From: Francisellaceae bacterium
GTDB lineage: Bacteria; Pseudomonadota; Gammaproteobacteria; UBA6186; Azoamicaceae
NCBI GenBank assembly: GCA_018703155.1
Contig: JABJGS010000002.1
Span: 1 to 64,000, forward strand
Reading direction: 5' to 3'
Length of the DNA: 64,000 bases
Every line of letters begins with the position of its first letter. Position 1 is the stretch's first letter. Positions 1 to 9,875 of this stretch are shown in pieces. A program made the position numbers and the translations under genes. Under the pieces are notes generated by a model. The model had not been told where the DNA came from. It saw only the letters and a program-made list of their open reading frames with translations, and searched no databases.

Positions 1-96
1 CATACAGGCACACATACAGGCACACATACAGGCACACATACAGGCACACATACAGGCACACATACAGGCACACATACAGGCACACATACAGGCACA
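1..96. repeat. 12-bp tandem repeat, 8 units, cut by window edge
   Basis: Eight perfect head-to-tail copies of catacaggcaca run from the first base to position 96, so the array probably continues to the left. All six frames are open through it. In frame 1 it reads His-Thr-Gly-Thr repeated and meets a TAG at 97-99, so it may be the 3' end of a gene encoding a low-complexity C-terminus. It could equally be a noncoding minisatellite. The sequence inside the window cannot decide this. Confidence 0.9.
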
Positions 97-204
97 TAGA
101 AGTATTATAGGATGCAAAATCAATGTGCTTACACTCATAATGAACTAATTATCTAATTTAATATCTAATACATAAGGCTAAAGTTACTAGAGTGTATAGA
201 TGAC

Positions 205-3200
205 ATGACTGAAAATAAAAAAAAATTCACAGGAACAGTTGAAGTTTTAACTTGGGGAACTCATGATGGGGCAGGTAATGGATTATTGCATTTTCTAGAC
301 AAAGATCTGTTTGGAGGCAATGTTGGTCATGCATCTATAAAAATGTCTATCCCTGCGACTGAAGAAAACAAAAAGATATTAGATGAGGAAAATACAACGT
401 ATAAAGTAATTAAAACGCAAACACAAAAAGCTTATAAAGAAGAAGATAAATGGAAAAGGTCTCAAACTGACATTTATGAAGAAGAATATTATGAAGTATA
501 TTGGAGCTGGTGGCCTAAAAACAAAAAAGACGACAAATTCACATTAGAGACAGATCTCAATAAAGATCGAATCGATGAAAGAGCAGGTGTTGACTTCCCT
601 GTTAGAAAAAAATTTAAAGATATGTTTCAGAAAAGAATGCAACGAGGACGCTTAGGTGGCAGGAAAATCACAGAGGGACCATTTTCTATTATCCATCAAA
701 GAGATCTTTCTGATGAGGATGTTGAGTCTTTCGCTTTAGATTACGAAGAACTCAACAAACAAAATCTTATGAAGTCATGTCAAATTCTCTTCAATAAGAT
801 AAGAGGTCATGGCTATGACTTTGAATCTGATCCTAATAAAAAGAAAGATGCTCTGAAAATTTTATCTGAAATCGATATTCCTGAAAATGGCAGCATTGAT
901 CTTAACAGCCATACAGTTGATGGAAAGTTACTTTTTTATGTTTTGTGCGATAGCCTTGCATTTTTGGATCTTTCTATTAACAGCAAGTTCCCTGACATTA
1001 GCAAATTCACACAAAAAGATTTAGATTTATTCAAAAAATTACTTGTTAAAAAAGGTAAGAAAACTGTTGATGGTAAAATAGGTACAACAGAAAAAATTTT
1101 GTTAAACAAAATTTTTGGAGAACAATGGGAGGCTGCTGTTTCTTCTAATCAATTTCTAACATCTCAAGATTGTAGCACCTTGTTAGATATGACAGTAGAG
1201 AAATATACGAAAACCAGAAAAGAACATTTAGAAATACCAGAACTAAAAAAAGAAAAGTTTCATCAGTCTGTTGAAAATAAAACAACACAGTTGGCACAAA
1301 AAAGCAAATACTATAGGGAAATGCAGCAATGTTTAAATCATGCCCAAAAAATACTTGACAACTTTGACTCTCTAGATGTTGATGGTATAAATTTTCATTT
1401 TAAGTTGTCTTCAGAAACAGACGTTCCATCTCATCATACCAAGGATAAAATGAAAGAAATTTTAGAAGCATACATCGTCGCTCTACAAGAAAAAACTGAA
1501 ATCTTAGGAGTTGAAATTGGTGAACATTGGACTGCAAAAGCAAAAGAAGACGCACTACACTCTATCATCATGAGAGATAATAAAATCAAGAAAATAATAG
1601 CATCAGCTTCAAGAACAAAAAAATTAAATACAAAAACAGAAGATGGCATCTCATTGTATGCTGCTAATAACTGGGAAATGCCATATCTATCAAGCAATCA
1701 TTTAAAAAACAAGCAACAAATAAGATCACTGGAACATCTTCACAAAATAACATTAACAGATAACAGCATCTCATTATCTGAAAAGAGCCAGAATAATTTA
1801 GATGAATTATTTAATGGCACTACCACAGAATGGAGAACCCACATTCTAGATTTAACAAGTATATCTGCAAATGAAAAAAAGGACATCGACATATTAATAG
1901 AATTAAGAAAAAAAGATATATCCGATAAAATTGAATTACTGAAAACTAAAAACACTCAGATTACCAACAGAATAAAACATTTAAATGAAACCATGAAACC
2001 GAAAGCAATTGAAAACCTATCAAACGAACAAATTCTTATGTTTGTAAAAAAAATTGGTGAAGAAGCAGAACCTGAATTTTTAAAAAGAAAAACTGAGCAT
2101 GAGCTTCTTTCAAAAAAAAGAAAATCATTACCAGAGGTTGCCAGTACATATGAAGATGATTATCAAAGTTGGGGGCTTGCTCCAGATCATACGGTAGAGC
2201 TGCCACTAGGCAATGACATAGACGCTATGAACTTAAGAGATATGCTAATTAGAATGAATGAAATAAAAAAAGAAGAAGAATTTGATTTATCTATAAATAA
2301 TTGTTCAGTTACGGCTGGTAGCATTATTGCAGCTGGTGCCCCTAAAAGATTAAAGCCATTCGCTAAAAAGTTAGCTTTAGGGGCCATAGGTAATCCACAA
2401 ACAGTTTATTCTTCAGCATTAGAAATTAGAAACCATATAGGAAACAAAAAACATGTATCTCTATTAGATAAAACTTCATTGTACAACTGGAGTCCTCTTA
2501 AAATATCAACCAATATAATTGGCAAACAAATCTATAAACTGCTAAATAAAAAAGAAAAAATAATCAACAAAGTTGTTGCAGCGGGAGTATTGTTATTTTT
2601 TTCACCTATTTCATTAACATATGGAATTATTAAAAATATATTACAACCATTAAAATCACTACGAAACAATCGCTCTATTTTTAAATATCTAAATTCATCT
2701 TCTTCAAAAAAAATGTCATGGAAAGCTATTAAACTTGTATCCTATTTAAGCATTGGAATATCCAGCATAATTTCAGCACCAACAGCACTAGTATCTTACA
2801 CAACGAATAAAGTTATTAAATATATTAACAAAATGAAAAACAACCGAAAACTCAGCAAGTCATCATTTAATGAAAATACTAATGGTGCTGAAGTGGATAA
2901 TAGAATTTCTCAAGCTGACAAAGAAAAAGGTGAAAAAATCAAAGAAAGAGTTATTGGACATTTCATAGAAATCTCAGGATTAGAAGCAATCGATGCTTTA
3001 AATCAAATGGATGAGGTCCTTTTAAAGGATTTCAACAAGGTTCCGATTTTTTCTCCAGAACAACAACAAACAGTAAACAGCTACCTCGAAACACAAGAGG
3101 ATTATGTAAAAGATTATTATAGCCAAAGGTTTGACAATGTTCTTAGAAAGGCAAACAGGATAAGTATTGAAGAAGCAGAGCTACATGAGGTTGCCGAACA

Positions 3201-3654
3201 TCTTTTAAACATCGGCTCATCTGATAGAACAAATTCGTCAGAACATCAAGAGCTGAGTAGCTATAAAGCTACATCTCAAGGTTGGCAGGTGAAACCTATT
3301 GTTATCTCCTTTCCTGAAAATGACATAATAGACAAAGCTAAAATGAATTTTTATGTTGAAAAAATCATAGCATCATCATCTCAGAAGACGTTTACATTAA
3401 GTGCTGATTCTCTTAAAGGTATAGACTATTCAAACACTACGCACACAAAATTTTTAAATGACATATGTACTGAGCTTTATAACACAGGTATAACAATAGA
3501 AATAAATGACAATATATTATCTGCTTTAAGTGAACAAAATCCAGAGTGCTCTACTAAATTAAAGTTATTCTCTGAAAAACATACAGTCTCTACCCCTGCA
3601 CATATATCATCACAGAGTTCCAAAGAAAAAAAAATCTTAGATCGTCCTGAGTAG
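205..3654 (+). CDS. Large putative effector with papain-like H...NC motifs and membrane hairpin
   Basis: A 1149-residue protein that I do not recognise as a named family. Near the N-terminus VGHASIKM (His42) and, far downstream, INNCSVTAG (Cys700) recall the His-then-Asn-Cys order of permuted papain-fold peptidases (NlpC/P60-like, PPPDE or LRAT types); that is an inference from motifs only. Residues about 100-690 are charged and helical. Two hydrophobic stretches lie near residues 788-812 and 840-866, followed by a charged C-terminal tail ending in a Ser/Lys/Glu-rich stretch. There is no signal peptide. Size, lysine richness and the internal membrane hairpin resemble secreted host-acting effectors. 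The gene is alone between the repeat array and a convergent methyltransferase gene. The first ATG is preceded by a run of AT-rich sequence without a clear ribosome binding site. Confidence 0.8.
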   Translation: MTENKKKFTGTVEVLTWGTHDGAGNGLLHFLDKDLFGGNVGHASIKMSIPATEENKKILDEENTTYKVIKTQTQKAYKEEDKWKRSQTDIYEEEYYEVYWSWWPKNKKDDKFTLETDLNKDRIDERAGVDFPVRKKFKDMFQKRMQRGRLGGRKITEGPFSIIHQRDLSDEDVESFALDYEELNKQNLMKSCQILFNKIRGHGYDFESDPNKKKDALKILSEIDIPENGSIDLNSHTVDGKLLFYVLCDSLAFLDLSINSKFPDISKFTQKDLDLFKKLLVKKGKKTVDGKIGTTEKILLNKIFGEQWEAAVSSNQFLTSQDCSTLLDMTVEKYTKTRKEHLEIPELKKEKFHQSVENKTTQLAQKSKYYREMQQCLNHAQKILDNFDSLDVDGINFHFKLSSETDVPSHHTKDKMKEILEAYIVALQEKTEILGVEIGEHWTAKAKEDALHSIIMRDNKIKKIIASASRTKKLNTKTEDGISLYAANNWEMPYLSSNHLKNKQQIRSLEHLHKITLTDNSISLSEKSQNNLDELFNGTTTEWRTHILDLTSISANEKKDIDILIELRKKDISDKIELLKTKNTQITNRIKHLNETMKPKAIENLSNEQILMFVKKIGEEAEPEFLKRKTEHELLSKKRKSLPEVASTYEDDYQSWGLAPDHTVELPLGNDIDAMNLRDMLIRMNEIKKEEEFDLSINNCSVTAGSIIAAGAPKRLKPFAKKLALGAIGNPQTVYSSALEIRNHIGNKKHVSLLDKTSLYNWSPLKISTNIIGKQIYKLLNKKEKIINKVVAAGVLLFFSPISLTYGIIKNILQPLKSLRNNRSIFKYLNSSSSKKMSWKAIKLVSYLSIGISSIISAPTALVSYTTNKVIKYINKMKNNRKLSKSSFNENTNGAEVDNRISQADKEKGEKIKERVIGHFIEISGLEAIDALNQMDEVLLKDFNKVPIFSPEQQQTVNSYLETQEDYVKDYYSQRFDNVLRKANRISIEEAELHEVAEHLLNIGSSDRTNSSEHQELSSYKATSQGWQVKPIVISFPENDIIDKAKMNFYVEKIIASSSQKTFTLSADSLKGIDYSNTTHTKFLNDICTELYNTGITIEINDNILSALSEQNPECSTKLKLFSEKHTVSTPAHISSQSSKEKKILDRPE

Positions 3655-3718
3655 ATTATGTTGATTTTCATGAAATCATGTAGGCACAAGTGAGGTGAGA
3701 TATACATCTATTATATAT

Positions 3719-4369
3719 TTATAGTTTAGCATGCAAAATATAAAAATCTGTCTTCACTATCTTACCATCTATAGCTTTTCCTTCATCATTGAATACATTA
3801 ATTTCAACATCAACCCCAGCAGCGTTAAACTCTTTAATATAGTCATTGATGGTTCTAATATTAAAATTAAATTTAGTAAAAGGAAATTGCTCCATAGTTT
3901 CTTTGCTTCTTACTGAAAATGACATTTTAGCCTTTGAAGGTAACCATGACTTAACATGCTGAACAAATTTTGTTAAATCATCAATGAAATATAATAGATT
4001 GCAAGCAAAAATACCATCTGGTTCCTTCACTAGCTCAGCATCAATTTTTGTACAGTCACCGTGTATTATCTCAAAATTATAAAACCCCATTCCTTTGAGG
4101 TTCTTATCAACTAATTTCAACATATCTTTACTGTAATCAATGGCTATATATTTACCATGTTTACCAATAGTTTCTAACACTGGCCTTGAGGTTATTCCAT
4201 TACCAGCTCCAATTTCAACTATGCTTTGACCTAACTGTATATTTAAAGAATCAATGGTTTTATTTACCATGTTAGAATTGCTATCATTCATGCGTTGAGA
4301 AATCTCTTGTCCTTGGCTTCCCATGGGTTTACGCAATTGACGTGCAATGTCTTCCATGTTATTTTCCAT
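3719..4369 (-). CDS. Class I SAM-dependent methyltransferase
   Basis: A 216-residue protein with the glycine-rich SAM-binding motif VEIGAGNG at residues 51-58 and an acidic strand end (IAIDYS) about 20 residues later, typical of Rossmann-fold methyltransferases. A GD motif (HGDCT) follows at the usual distance. The substrate cannot be told. The start codon abuts the stop of the upstream YchJ-like gene with no spacer, so the two are probably co-transcribed and translationally coupled, together with the GNAT and radA genes further upstream. Its 3' end converges on the large protein gene ending at 3654. Confidence 0.8.
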   Translation of the reverse strand: MENNMEDIARQLRKPMGSQGQEISQRMNDSNSNMVNKTIDSLNIQLGQSIVEIGAGNGITSRPVLETIGKHGKYIAIDYSKDMLKLVDKNLKGMGFYNFEIIHGDCTKIDAELVKEPDGIFACNLLYFIDDLTKFVQHVKSWLPSKAKMSFSVRSKETMEQFPFTKFNFNIRTINDYIKEFNAAGVDVEINVFNDEGKAIDGKIVKTDFYILHAKL

Positions 4370-4855
4370 TTAACTATCATCTCCATAACAGCATTTTTGG
4401 AACTGTTTGCCACTTGCACATGGGCACTTATCTTCTAAATCAACTTGCTCATGCTCATTAAATAATCTTCCGGTATAAAACCATTGACCATCATTCATAG
4501 TAAAAGTACTACGCTCATGCATACTCCCGATTAGAGGCTCTTCTGGATCTTTAAAAAACGCTTCAAATTCTACTACACCATGCGTTGGATCTATTAATTT
4601 CGCTTCTAACACTACAAGTCCAACCCAATTAACAGATTTAGACCAAGCTAATGCTTCTTCTTCATCAAACTCTTCAACTACTTCACCAATCATCGTTTCT
4701 TTTAAATACTTCATATTAATTGTTGCAAAAGCACTGTAGCGAGAACGCATCAATTCCTCTGGTGTACTTGGATTTTTGCTACCATTGTGAAATTGCTCAC
4801 AACAATTAATATATTCTTGGCCTGACTTACAATAACAACTCATATTCAATCTCAC
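4370..4855 (-). CDS. YchJ family protein with two SEC-C motifs
   Basis: A 161-residue protein with a cysteine cluster at each end: CYCKSGQEYINCC at residues 7-19 and CPCASGKQFQKCC near the C-terminus. These are SEC-C type zinc-binding motifs, and the middle (RSRYSAF, then the EFEAFF stretch) matches the UPF0225/YchJ layout. Length is normal for the family. The molecular role of YchJ is not established; the SEC-C element binds zinc and in SecA contacts SecB and the ribosome. It sits in a tight reverse-strand run radA, GNAT, ychJ, methyltransferase. Confidence 0.88.
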   Translation of the reverse strand: MRLNMSCYCKSGQEYINCCEQFHNGSKNPSTPEELMRSRYSAFATINMKYLKETMIGEVVEEFDEEEALAWSKSVNWVGLVVLEAKLIDPTHGVVEFEAFFKDPEEPLIGSMHERSTFTMNDGQWFYTGRLFNEHEQVDLEDKCPCASGKQFQKCCYGDDS

Positions 4856-4864
4856 TTATTTAAT

Positions 4865-5647
4865 TTAAAATGTATAAATTTTGATATCACAATATCCTCT
4901 GAATCCCATCCGTTCATAAATATTACGCCCAGCATCAGTTGCACTTAAAGTCACACAATCCCTTCCCTGATGCCTACTATTAATTATAGCATCATAGGTC
5001 ATGGTGCTGCCAACGCCCTGACCTCTTGCAAGAGGCAGAGTAATTACATCCCATATTCCAACTAACCCCTCATTAATAAAAGTGGCACTAATTGCAACAG
5101 GGATTGAATCTAATAAACCAATGTAATGCTCAAGGATACTATTATCTGAAACAATCAATTCTTGTCCAGCATCAAAAAAAGTATCTACAGCTAAACTCTC
5201 TGATGGAATTAACTCTTTAATTGTAGCTTTCCATAGATGTAAATCATCCATGTTTTTTATTTTTTGTATTTTTAAATTTTCATTTATTCTCTCTGGTAAT
5301 ACTAGTTTACCAACCTCTACCCCCATACCAATTTCTGTTTCATCTAACTTAAGACCCAGTGACAATATTTGCTCTTGTAAAATAACACTTGGATCATATA
5401 ACCAACAAGAAATTGGGATCCGTTTACCTGCCATTAACTGTACATATTGTTCAACATCAGAAAACCCTTTAGAGCTTAGTTCTTGTTTAGGACATATAAT
5501 GTTAAACATATCTGAGCGAACACCAGCATCAACTAATAGTAATTCGTCAGTTTCAGTAACTTTCATATTGTGTGCAAAACTTGGTATGTATGAAAATTTT
5601 GCTAATGCATTTTTTTTTATCTTATCTATAAAGAAGTTTTTATGCAT
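4865..5647 (-). CDS. GNAT family N-acetyltransferase
   Basis: A 260-residue protein whose C-terminal third carries the GNAT acetyl-CoA loop (LARGQGVGSTM), followed by a helix and the family's closing pattern (NIYERMGF, then a last strand). The N-terminal 130 residues are divergent and could set substrate choice. The acceptor is unknown. Its ATG at 5645-5647 lies inside the last codons of radA, an 8-nt overlap that suggests coupled translation. Confidence 0.82.
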   Translation of the reverse strand: MHKNFFIDKIKKNALAKFSYIPSFAHNMKVTETDELLLVDAGVRSDMFNIICPKQELSSKGFSDVEQYVQLMAGKRIPISCWLYDPSVILQEQILSLGLKLDETEIGMGVEVGKLVLPERINENLKIQKIKNMDDLHLWKATIKELIPSESLAVDTFFDAGQELIVSDNSILEHYIGLLDSIPVAISATFINEGLVGIWDVITLPLARGQGVGSTMTYDAIINSRHQGRDCVTLSATDAGRNIYERMGFRGYCDIKIYTF

Positions 5648-7013
5648 TGATTTTATCCAACGTAGTTATTGCTTCTTGCAAAGTTGAAACTCCTAGCACT
5701 TCAATACCGGATATTTTTTGTTTGGTAGTATTATTTTTCGGTACTATAGCATGAGTAAATCCAAGTTTTGCTGCTTCTTTAAGTCTAGGCTGGCCTGATT
5801 GTACTGCACGAATTTCTCCCGACAAACCAACTTCACCAAAAGCTAAGGTTGTATTTTTCACAAATGACTCTTTTAGTGATGAATATATGGCAAGAGCTAC
5901 AGGCAAATCTATAGCGGTTTCAGTGATCCGAATTCCTCCAACGACATTCACAAAAACATCTTGCCGATATGCCTGAATACCTGCATGGCGATTTAAAACT
6001 GCTAAAATTAATGCCAATCGATTCTGATCAAGCCCTACTGTAAGCCTTTTGGGATTTGACATTGCTGTTTCATCAATCAATGCTTGAATTTCAACAAGCA
6101 AAGGACGATTACCTTCCCAATTAGCGGTTACGATTCGTCCTGAAGCAACTTTACTCGTTGATGATAAAAAAATAGCTGAGGCATTTTTCACCTCCTGTAA
6201 ACCTTTTTCTGTCATCGCCAAGATACCAAGTTCACCAACAGCTCCAAAACGATTTTTAATAGCCCTTATCATTCGATATCTACTATCCGTTCCGCTTTCA
6301 AAATATAAAACTGTATCCACCATATGTTCTAAAACTCTTGGGCCTGCTAGTTGTCCATCTTTGGTTATATGCCCTACGAGAAAACAGGAAATTCCACTTT
6401 GCTTAGCTAAACGTACTAAGAGGCCTGCACACTCGCGAATCTGACTCACAGTCCCGGGTGCTGATGAAAGTGCTTCGGTGTAACAAGTTTGTATTGAATC
6501 CATAACAATAACATCGGGAGTCTCAATTGCAATGATTCGCATAATGGCTTCAAGATTAGTCTCCGCAAGCATTCGAATAGGTTTTTGCCCTATAGATAAT
6601 CTTGTCGCTCGAAGTTTCACCTGACTGAGTGACTCCTCACCAGTTATGTAAAGAACTTTATGAAAGTCACTCAGATGAGCAAATGACTGTAAAAGTAAAG
6701 TTGATTTCCCAATGCCAGGATCACCACCAATTAGCACAACAGAGCCTTTAACAAGTCCCCCACCTAGCACACGATCTAGCTCAATGATCCCTGAAGAAAT
6801 TTGTTCATGTGCCATAATCGAGATGCTCTCAAGATTTTCAACAGTTGCTGCAGTCTGTCCTGAGTATCCCTGCAGGCGCGTACTGCCACGATTTTTAGTA
6901 AGTACAGTTTCGCTTAAGCTGTTCCATTTACCACAATCCAGGCATTGTCCAGACCATTTAGACTGAGATGAGCCGCATTCACTACAAAGGTATGCAAGTT
7001 TTGTTTTTGACAT
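5640..7013 (-). CDS. radA: DNA repair protein RadA
   Basis: RadA is a RecA-like ATPase that drives branch migration of recombination intermediates in the cytoplasm. All hallmarks are visible: an N-terminal zinc finger with Cys10, Cys13, Cys24 and Cys27, Walker A GGDPGIGKST near residue 95, the RadA-specific KNRFG motif near residue 250, and a Lon-protease-like C-terminal domain. I chose the ATG at 7011-7013 (MSKTKLAYLC): it puts the zinc finger at the usual place and has AGGAAG just upstream. An upstream in-frame codon at 7049 would only add 12 atypical residues. First gene of a reverse-strand run with GNAT, ychJ and the methyltransferase. Confidence 0.97.
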   Translation of the reverse strand: MSKTKLAYLCSECGSSQSKWSGQCLDCGKWNSLSETVLTKNRGSTRLQGYSGQTAATVENLESISIMAHEQISSGIIELDRVLGGGLVKGSVVLIGGDPGIGKSTLLLQSFAHLSDFHKVLYITGEESLSQVKLRATRLSIGQKPIRMLAETNLEAIMRIIAIETPDVIVMDSIQTCYTEALSSAPGTVSQIRECAGLLVRLAKQSGISCFLVGHITKDGQLAGPRVLEHMVDTVLYFESGTDSRYRMIRAIKNRFGAVGELGILAMTEKGLQEVKNASAIFLSSTSKVASGRIVTANWEGNRPLLVEIQALIDETAMSNPKRLTVGLDQNRLALILAVLNRHAGIQAYRQDVFVNVVGGIRITETAIDLPVALAIYSSLKESFVKNTTLAFGEVGLSGEIRAVQSGQPRLKEAAKLGFTHAIVPKNNTTKQKISGIEVLGVSTLQEAITTLDKINA

Positions 7014-7090
7014 ATGTCTTCCTACAAATTGTTGACCTAGAGCCAACAAAAAAAAATAAAGTTTATATACAACTAGTCGTTAATAAAAAT

Positions 7091-7540
7091 ATGGAACATG
7101 AACATGAAATATTAATCAATGCGCTGCAGGTTGGCAATAATGGGCTCACTCAAACTTATGAGTTTGTGCTTAATAAAGGCCTCTGTACCAAGGATTGTGT
7201 CAGAATTGACGATATTGAGCAAAATGACATAACCTTAATGAATGATGCCGCTAGAGACTTAGAGGGAATGCTCTTCGAGCTCAATCATGTAAGGGTAAAT
7301 CCCAAAGCAGATAATAGCTTTATAATTAAGGAACTAACTGAAGCATTAGAAAATGCTGGCGTTGAAGTATATAACAGGCCTGAAGAAGAATCCATGAGCG
7401 TGTGTTTTCGTCCTCTTGGTGAAATTACGGCTAATGTCAGATTCTACCTTAATAATATTGGCAAACTTGTATTTTTATCACCAGTGCTAAAACCTAAACT
7501 AACTTTACATAAGAATACCAATCTACGTAATTTTTCTTAA
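7091..7540 (+). CDS. Hypothetical protein (149 aa), divergent from radA
   Basis: I do not recognise this family. The frame is open from 6968, but that part overlaps the radA coding region; the ATG at 7091 (MEHEHEILINAL) gives a compact soluble protein of 149 residues with mixed alpha/beta composition, two cysteines close together (LCTKDC) and no signal or membrane segment. It is divergent from radA across a gap of about 77 bases that must hold both promoters. No downstream partner gene follows. Confidence 0.6.
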   Translation: MEHEHEILINALQVGNNGLTQTYEFVLNKGLCTKDCVRIDDIEQNDITLMNDAARDLEGMLFELNHVRVNPKADNSFIIKELTEALENAGVEVYNRPEEESMSVCFRPLGEITANVRFYLNNIGKLVFLSPVLKPKLTLHKNTNLRNFS

Positions 7541-7852
7541 CATTCACCTCTATATGAATAAAAAGAGGATCCTATAAAAGAAAATAGTCTATGACTATTA
7601 TGGGCTTGAAAAATATATCCACTCTAACCAACTATGCCCTGTCCTTAAAATTATTATTTCACTATTACATCATCATTATTGCTATAAACACATCTCTCCA
7701 TATTTAAAGTTATTATGTGCACTCCTGTTATCCTTGAATTTGTGATTACAGCTAGGATTATTGAAATGTTATTTGGTGGTACCACTAATACATCCCCTAA
7801 CAACCAATTTTTCTATTGAAAATAGGCTACTTGTAGCTACATTTCCATTTCC
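7541..7852. other. Intergenic, nothing recognised
   Basis: 312 bases between two convergent genes. No open frame of note, no strong hairpin with a T-tract and no tRNA-like sequence were seen. Confidence 0.6.
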
Positions 7853-8458
7853 CTAAATCTGGGGGCACCTAATTCTCTCAACCGCTATAGGTACACCTAC
7901 TCCAACACAAGGATCCTCTTCACCTACATCTGTTCTATCACTAGAATGATGTATGGATTCTGCTAGTTGTCCTCGTAAATACTCTTGTACAATCTGTTTA
8001 CATGTTTCATCATGTTTAATTAAATCCGCCAAAGAGTCAAAGTCTGGCAAATCTTTCCTACCTCTTAAAATATTGCATATCAGCACAAAACTAATTGATG
8101 CTTTTGTCGTAAAATAATTTAATTCTGCATTTCCGCTAAATGATTCTAAACTAGAAAGATCAAACTCTATAGGATATATAATACTACAGTGTGAGGTGTA
8201 AATGTTTTCTACTTTTGAGTATCGTTCTGTTACACCAGTAGCTAGTATACGATTATATAAAATATCTTCCTCCTTGCGTACAACAAAGCTTTTTGTATAT
8301 GTATAGTCATACTCCATATAGTATCCAGGAACACACTCAGCGTGTTCTTGCATTTCAATGCCAAGGCTACAATCTGGGAATATATGTGCTAACAGACAGG
8401 GGTATACTTTTTGTAACGACAAGGCTAACGTTATAAATTGAAGATCATTTATTTTCAT
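7853..8458 (-). CDS. Hypothetical protein (201 aa)
   Basis: Family not recognised. I start it at the ATG at 8456-8458 (MKINDLQFITLAL) because AGAGGTGAG lies directly upstream; the longer frame from 8542 adds a hydrophobic stretch without a binding site. The protein is soluble, has several scattered cysteines, a Tyr-rich stretch (YYMEYDYTYTKSF) and a C-terminal region of mixed polar residues. The gene stands alone, flanked by noncoding DNA on both sides, which with its lack of known domains suggests a lineage-specific accessory gene. Confidence 0.6.
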   Translation of the reverse strand: MKINDLQFITLALSLQKVYPCLLAHIFPDCSLGIEMQEHAECVPGYYMEYDYTYTKSFVVRKEEDILYNRILATGVTERYSKVENIYTSHCSIIYPIEFDLSSLESFSGNAELNYFTTKASISFVLICNILRGRKDLPDFDSLADLIKHDETCKQIVQEYLRGQLAESIHHSSDRTDVGEEDPCVGVGVPIAVERIRCPQI

Positions 8459-9052
8459 ACACTCACCTCTATGTATTATATAATTAATATTATTAATACA
8501 AAGTAGAGCATAAAAAATAAATAATATATACATCATTATCACAAATAGTGCTTTATTTTCACATATAATAAATTTCCCTTATAACACTAAAGTACTATAT
8601 TATATTCACAGTTCATTAATCAGCAACGACTATCGGAAACTAATCTCTTTTTTAACAAATAGTTTTGTCCTTCCAATAAGTGAAAATACAAACATAACAT
8701 CCCATGTTATAGCGAATAGAACATGTGATGAGTGCAAGCCATTCCCCACTTACAGACAAGTGTTGACAATAATCTATGTAGTATGTTTGCTATAATTATT
8801 TAATGGTGGTCGGTAGTAAAATGTGAAATAAATACCGTTCATTGCTACACACAAAGTGAATAGGTATTCCGTAATTATTGATGAGTTTTACTTGCAAAGC
8901 TAACTTTGCAATTATTTTCCATTCCTAAAATTACAAATAAAATATTATTAATGACATGTGAATTTCAATATTGCAAACTATCGCCTTGCTCACAACTATC
9001 TATTTCAACTTAATCATGATGACATATATTTTTTAAAACCTAATTTATATTC
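8459..9052. other. Intergenic, weak hairpin only
   Basis: About 590 bases without a gene. There is a small inverted repeat, ATAACAT at 8694-8700 and ATGTTAT at 8704-8710, without a T-tract. Nothing else recognised. Confidence 0.55.
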
Positions 9053-9649
9053 TCACACATTCTCCTTCCAATTAACAAACAGCAAATAAATCAAATCACA
9101 AACAGGATCTTTAATTAAACAATAATCACGCAAATTTACTTTTGTGCTGCTAATTCTTTCCTTTATTTGGGCGTAAGCTATAGATACATTTTCGTTATCA
9201 ATCAAAAAATCTCTAAAATCAACTGCATAATTCCAATTTTCAGCATTCAAAACTCTAACATGAAGATTACATTCTAGATCATCTATATATCCCTTGAAAA
9301 ATCTTTTCTCATAACCAACTTCAAAACATTCTGGCTCTTTAAATGGTACATGATCTTGTTTGAAATTTTCAATCAACTCAAATCCAACACTACTTAATTT
9401 ATTATCAATCAAATCTAATCCTGAAAAGTCTTTAACTGCTAGTTGAATATCAATGATATCTTTAGCTGGCATATTTGGAATTGATGTAGAACCAATATGT
9501 TCGATCCCACAAATATTATCACCTAATAAAGATTTAATTTTATTAGATATTTTTTCAAAATCATTAGGCCAACTTGGTTGATATTCAATAATACTAACCT
9601 TATCATTCTCCCCCACAATACTTCTCTCCATTATATTTTTATATGCCAT
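9053..9649 (-). CDS. GrpB family (UPF0157) nucleotidyltransferase-like protein
   Basis: A 198-residue protein with the GrpB/UPF0157 signature: an N-terminal PSWPNDF element, then EHIGSTSIPNMPAKDIIDI at about residues 55-73, which corresponds to the GSTS...D.. core of the nucleotidyltransferase fold, and a downstream NLHVRV strand. Family members are often found beside dephospho-CoA kinase or in resistance contexts, but their reaction is not settled. Here the gene is alone. An internal ATG (MERSIVGEN) is a possible alternative start. Confidence 0.85.
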   Translation of the reverse strand: MAYKNIMERSIVGENDKVSIIEYQPSWPNDFEKISNKIKSLLGDNICGIEHIGSTSIPNMPAKDIIDIQLAVKDFSGLDLIDNKLSSVGFELIENFKQDHVPFKEPECFEVGYEKRFFKGYIDDLECNLHVRVLNAENWNYAVDFRDFLIDNENVSIAYAQIKERISSTKVNLRDYCLIKDPVCDLIYLLFVNWKENV

Positions 9650-9875
9650 ATACTATACATAAAGATCTTGTTAAATCAATCAAGAACTTTTAAATGTTAT
9701 ATTAAGATATTTCTTTACTATACATAAACTTCCCTTCATTTTCACAATCAAAATAGTTATTTTTCAGCACATCAAGTAGGATATGTTTTACAATTTGTGC
9801 GTTTGCACATAGATCGCACATATTAAGATTATCTATGTCTAACCCTTTAATGTAACAACGTTATAGGATAAGACA

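Noticed and set aside
1-96. CRISPR array
   Set aside because: The 12-bp units are contiguous with no spacers.
5250-5687. 145-codon forward frame opposite the GNAT and radA genes
   Set aside because: Antisense shadow of well-supported coding sequence.
7014-7049. Upstream start for radA
   Set aside because: Would add 12 residues before the zinc finger without a binding site; the ATG at 7013 has AGGAAG and fits the family.
8763-8796. TTGACA and TATAAT pair as a promoter
   Set aside because: The spacing is 22 bases, too long for a sigma-70 promoter, and no gene starts downstream on that strand for over 1 kb.
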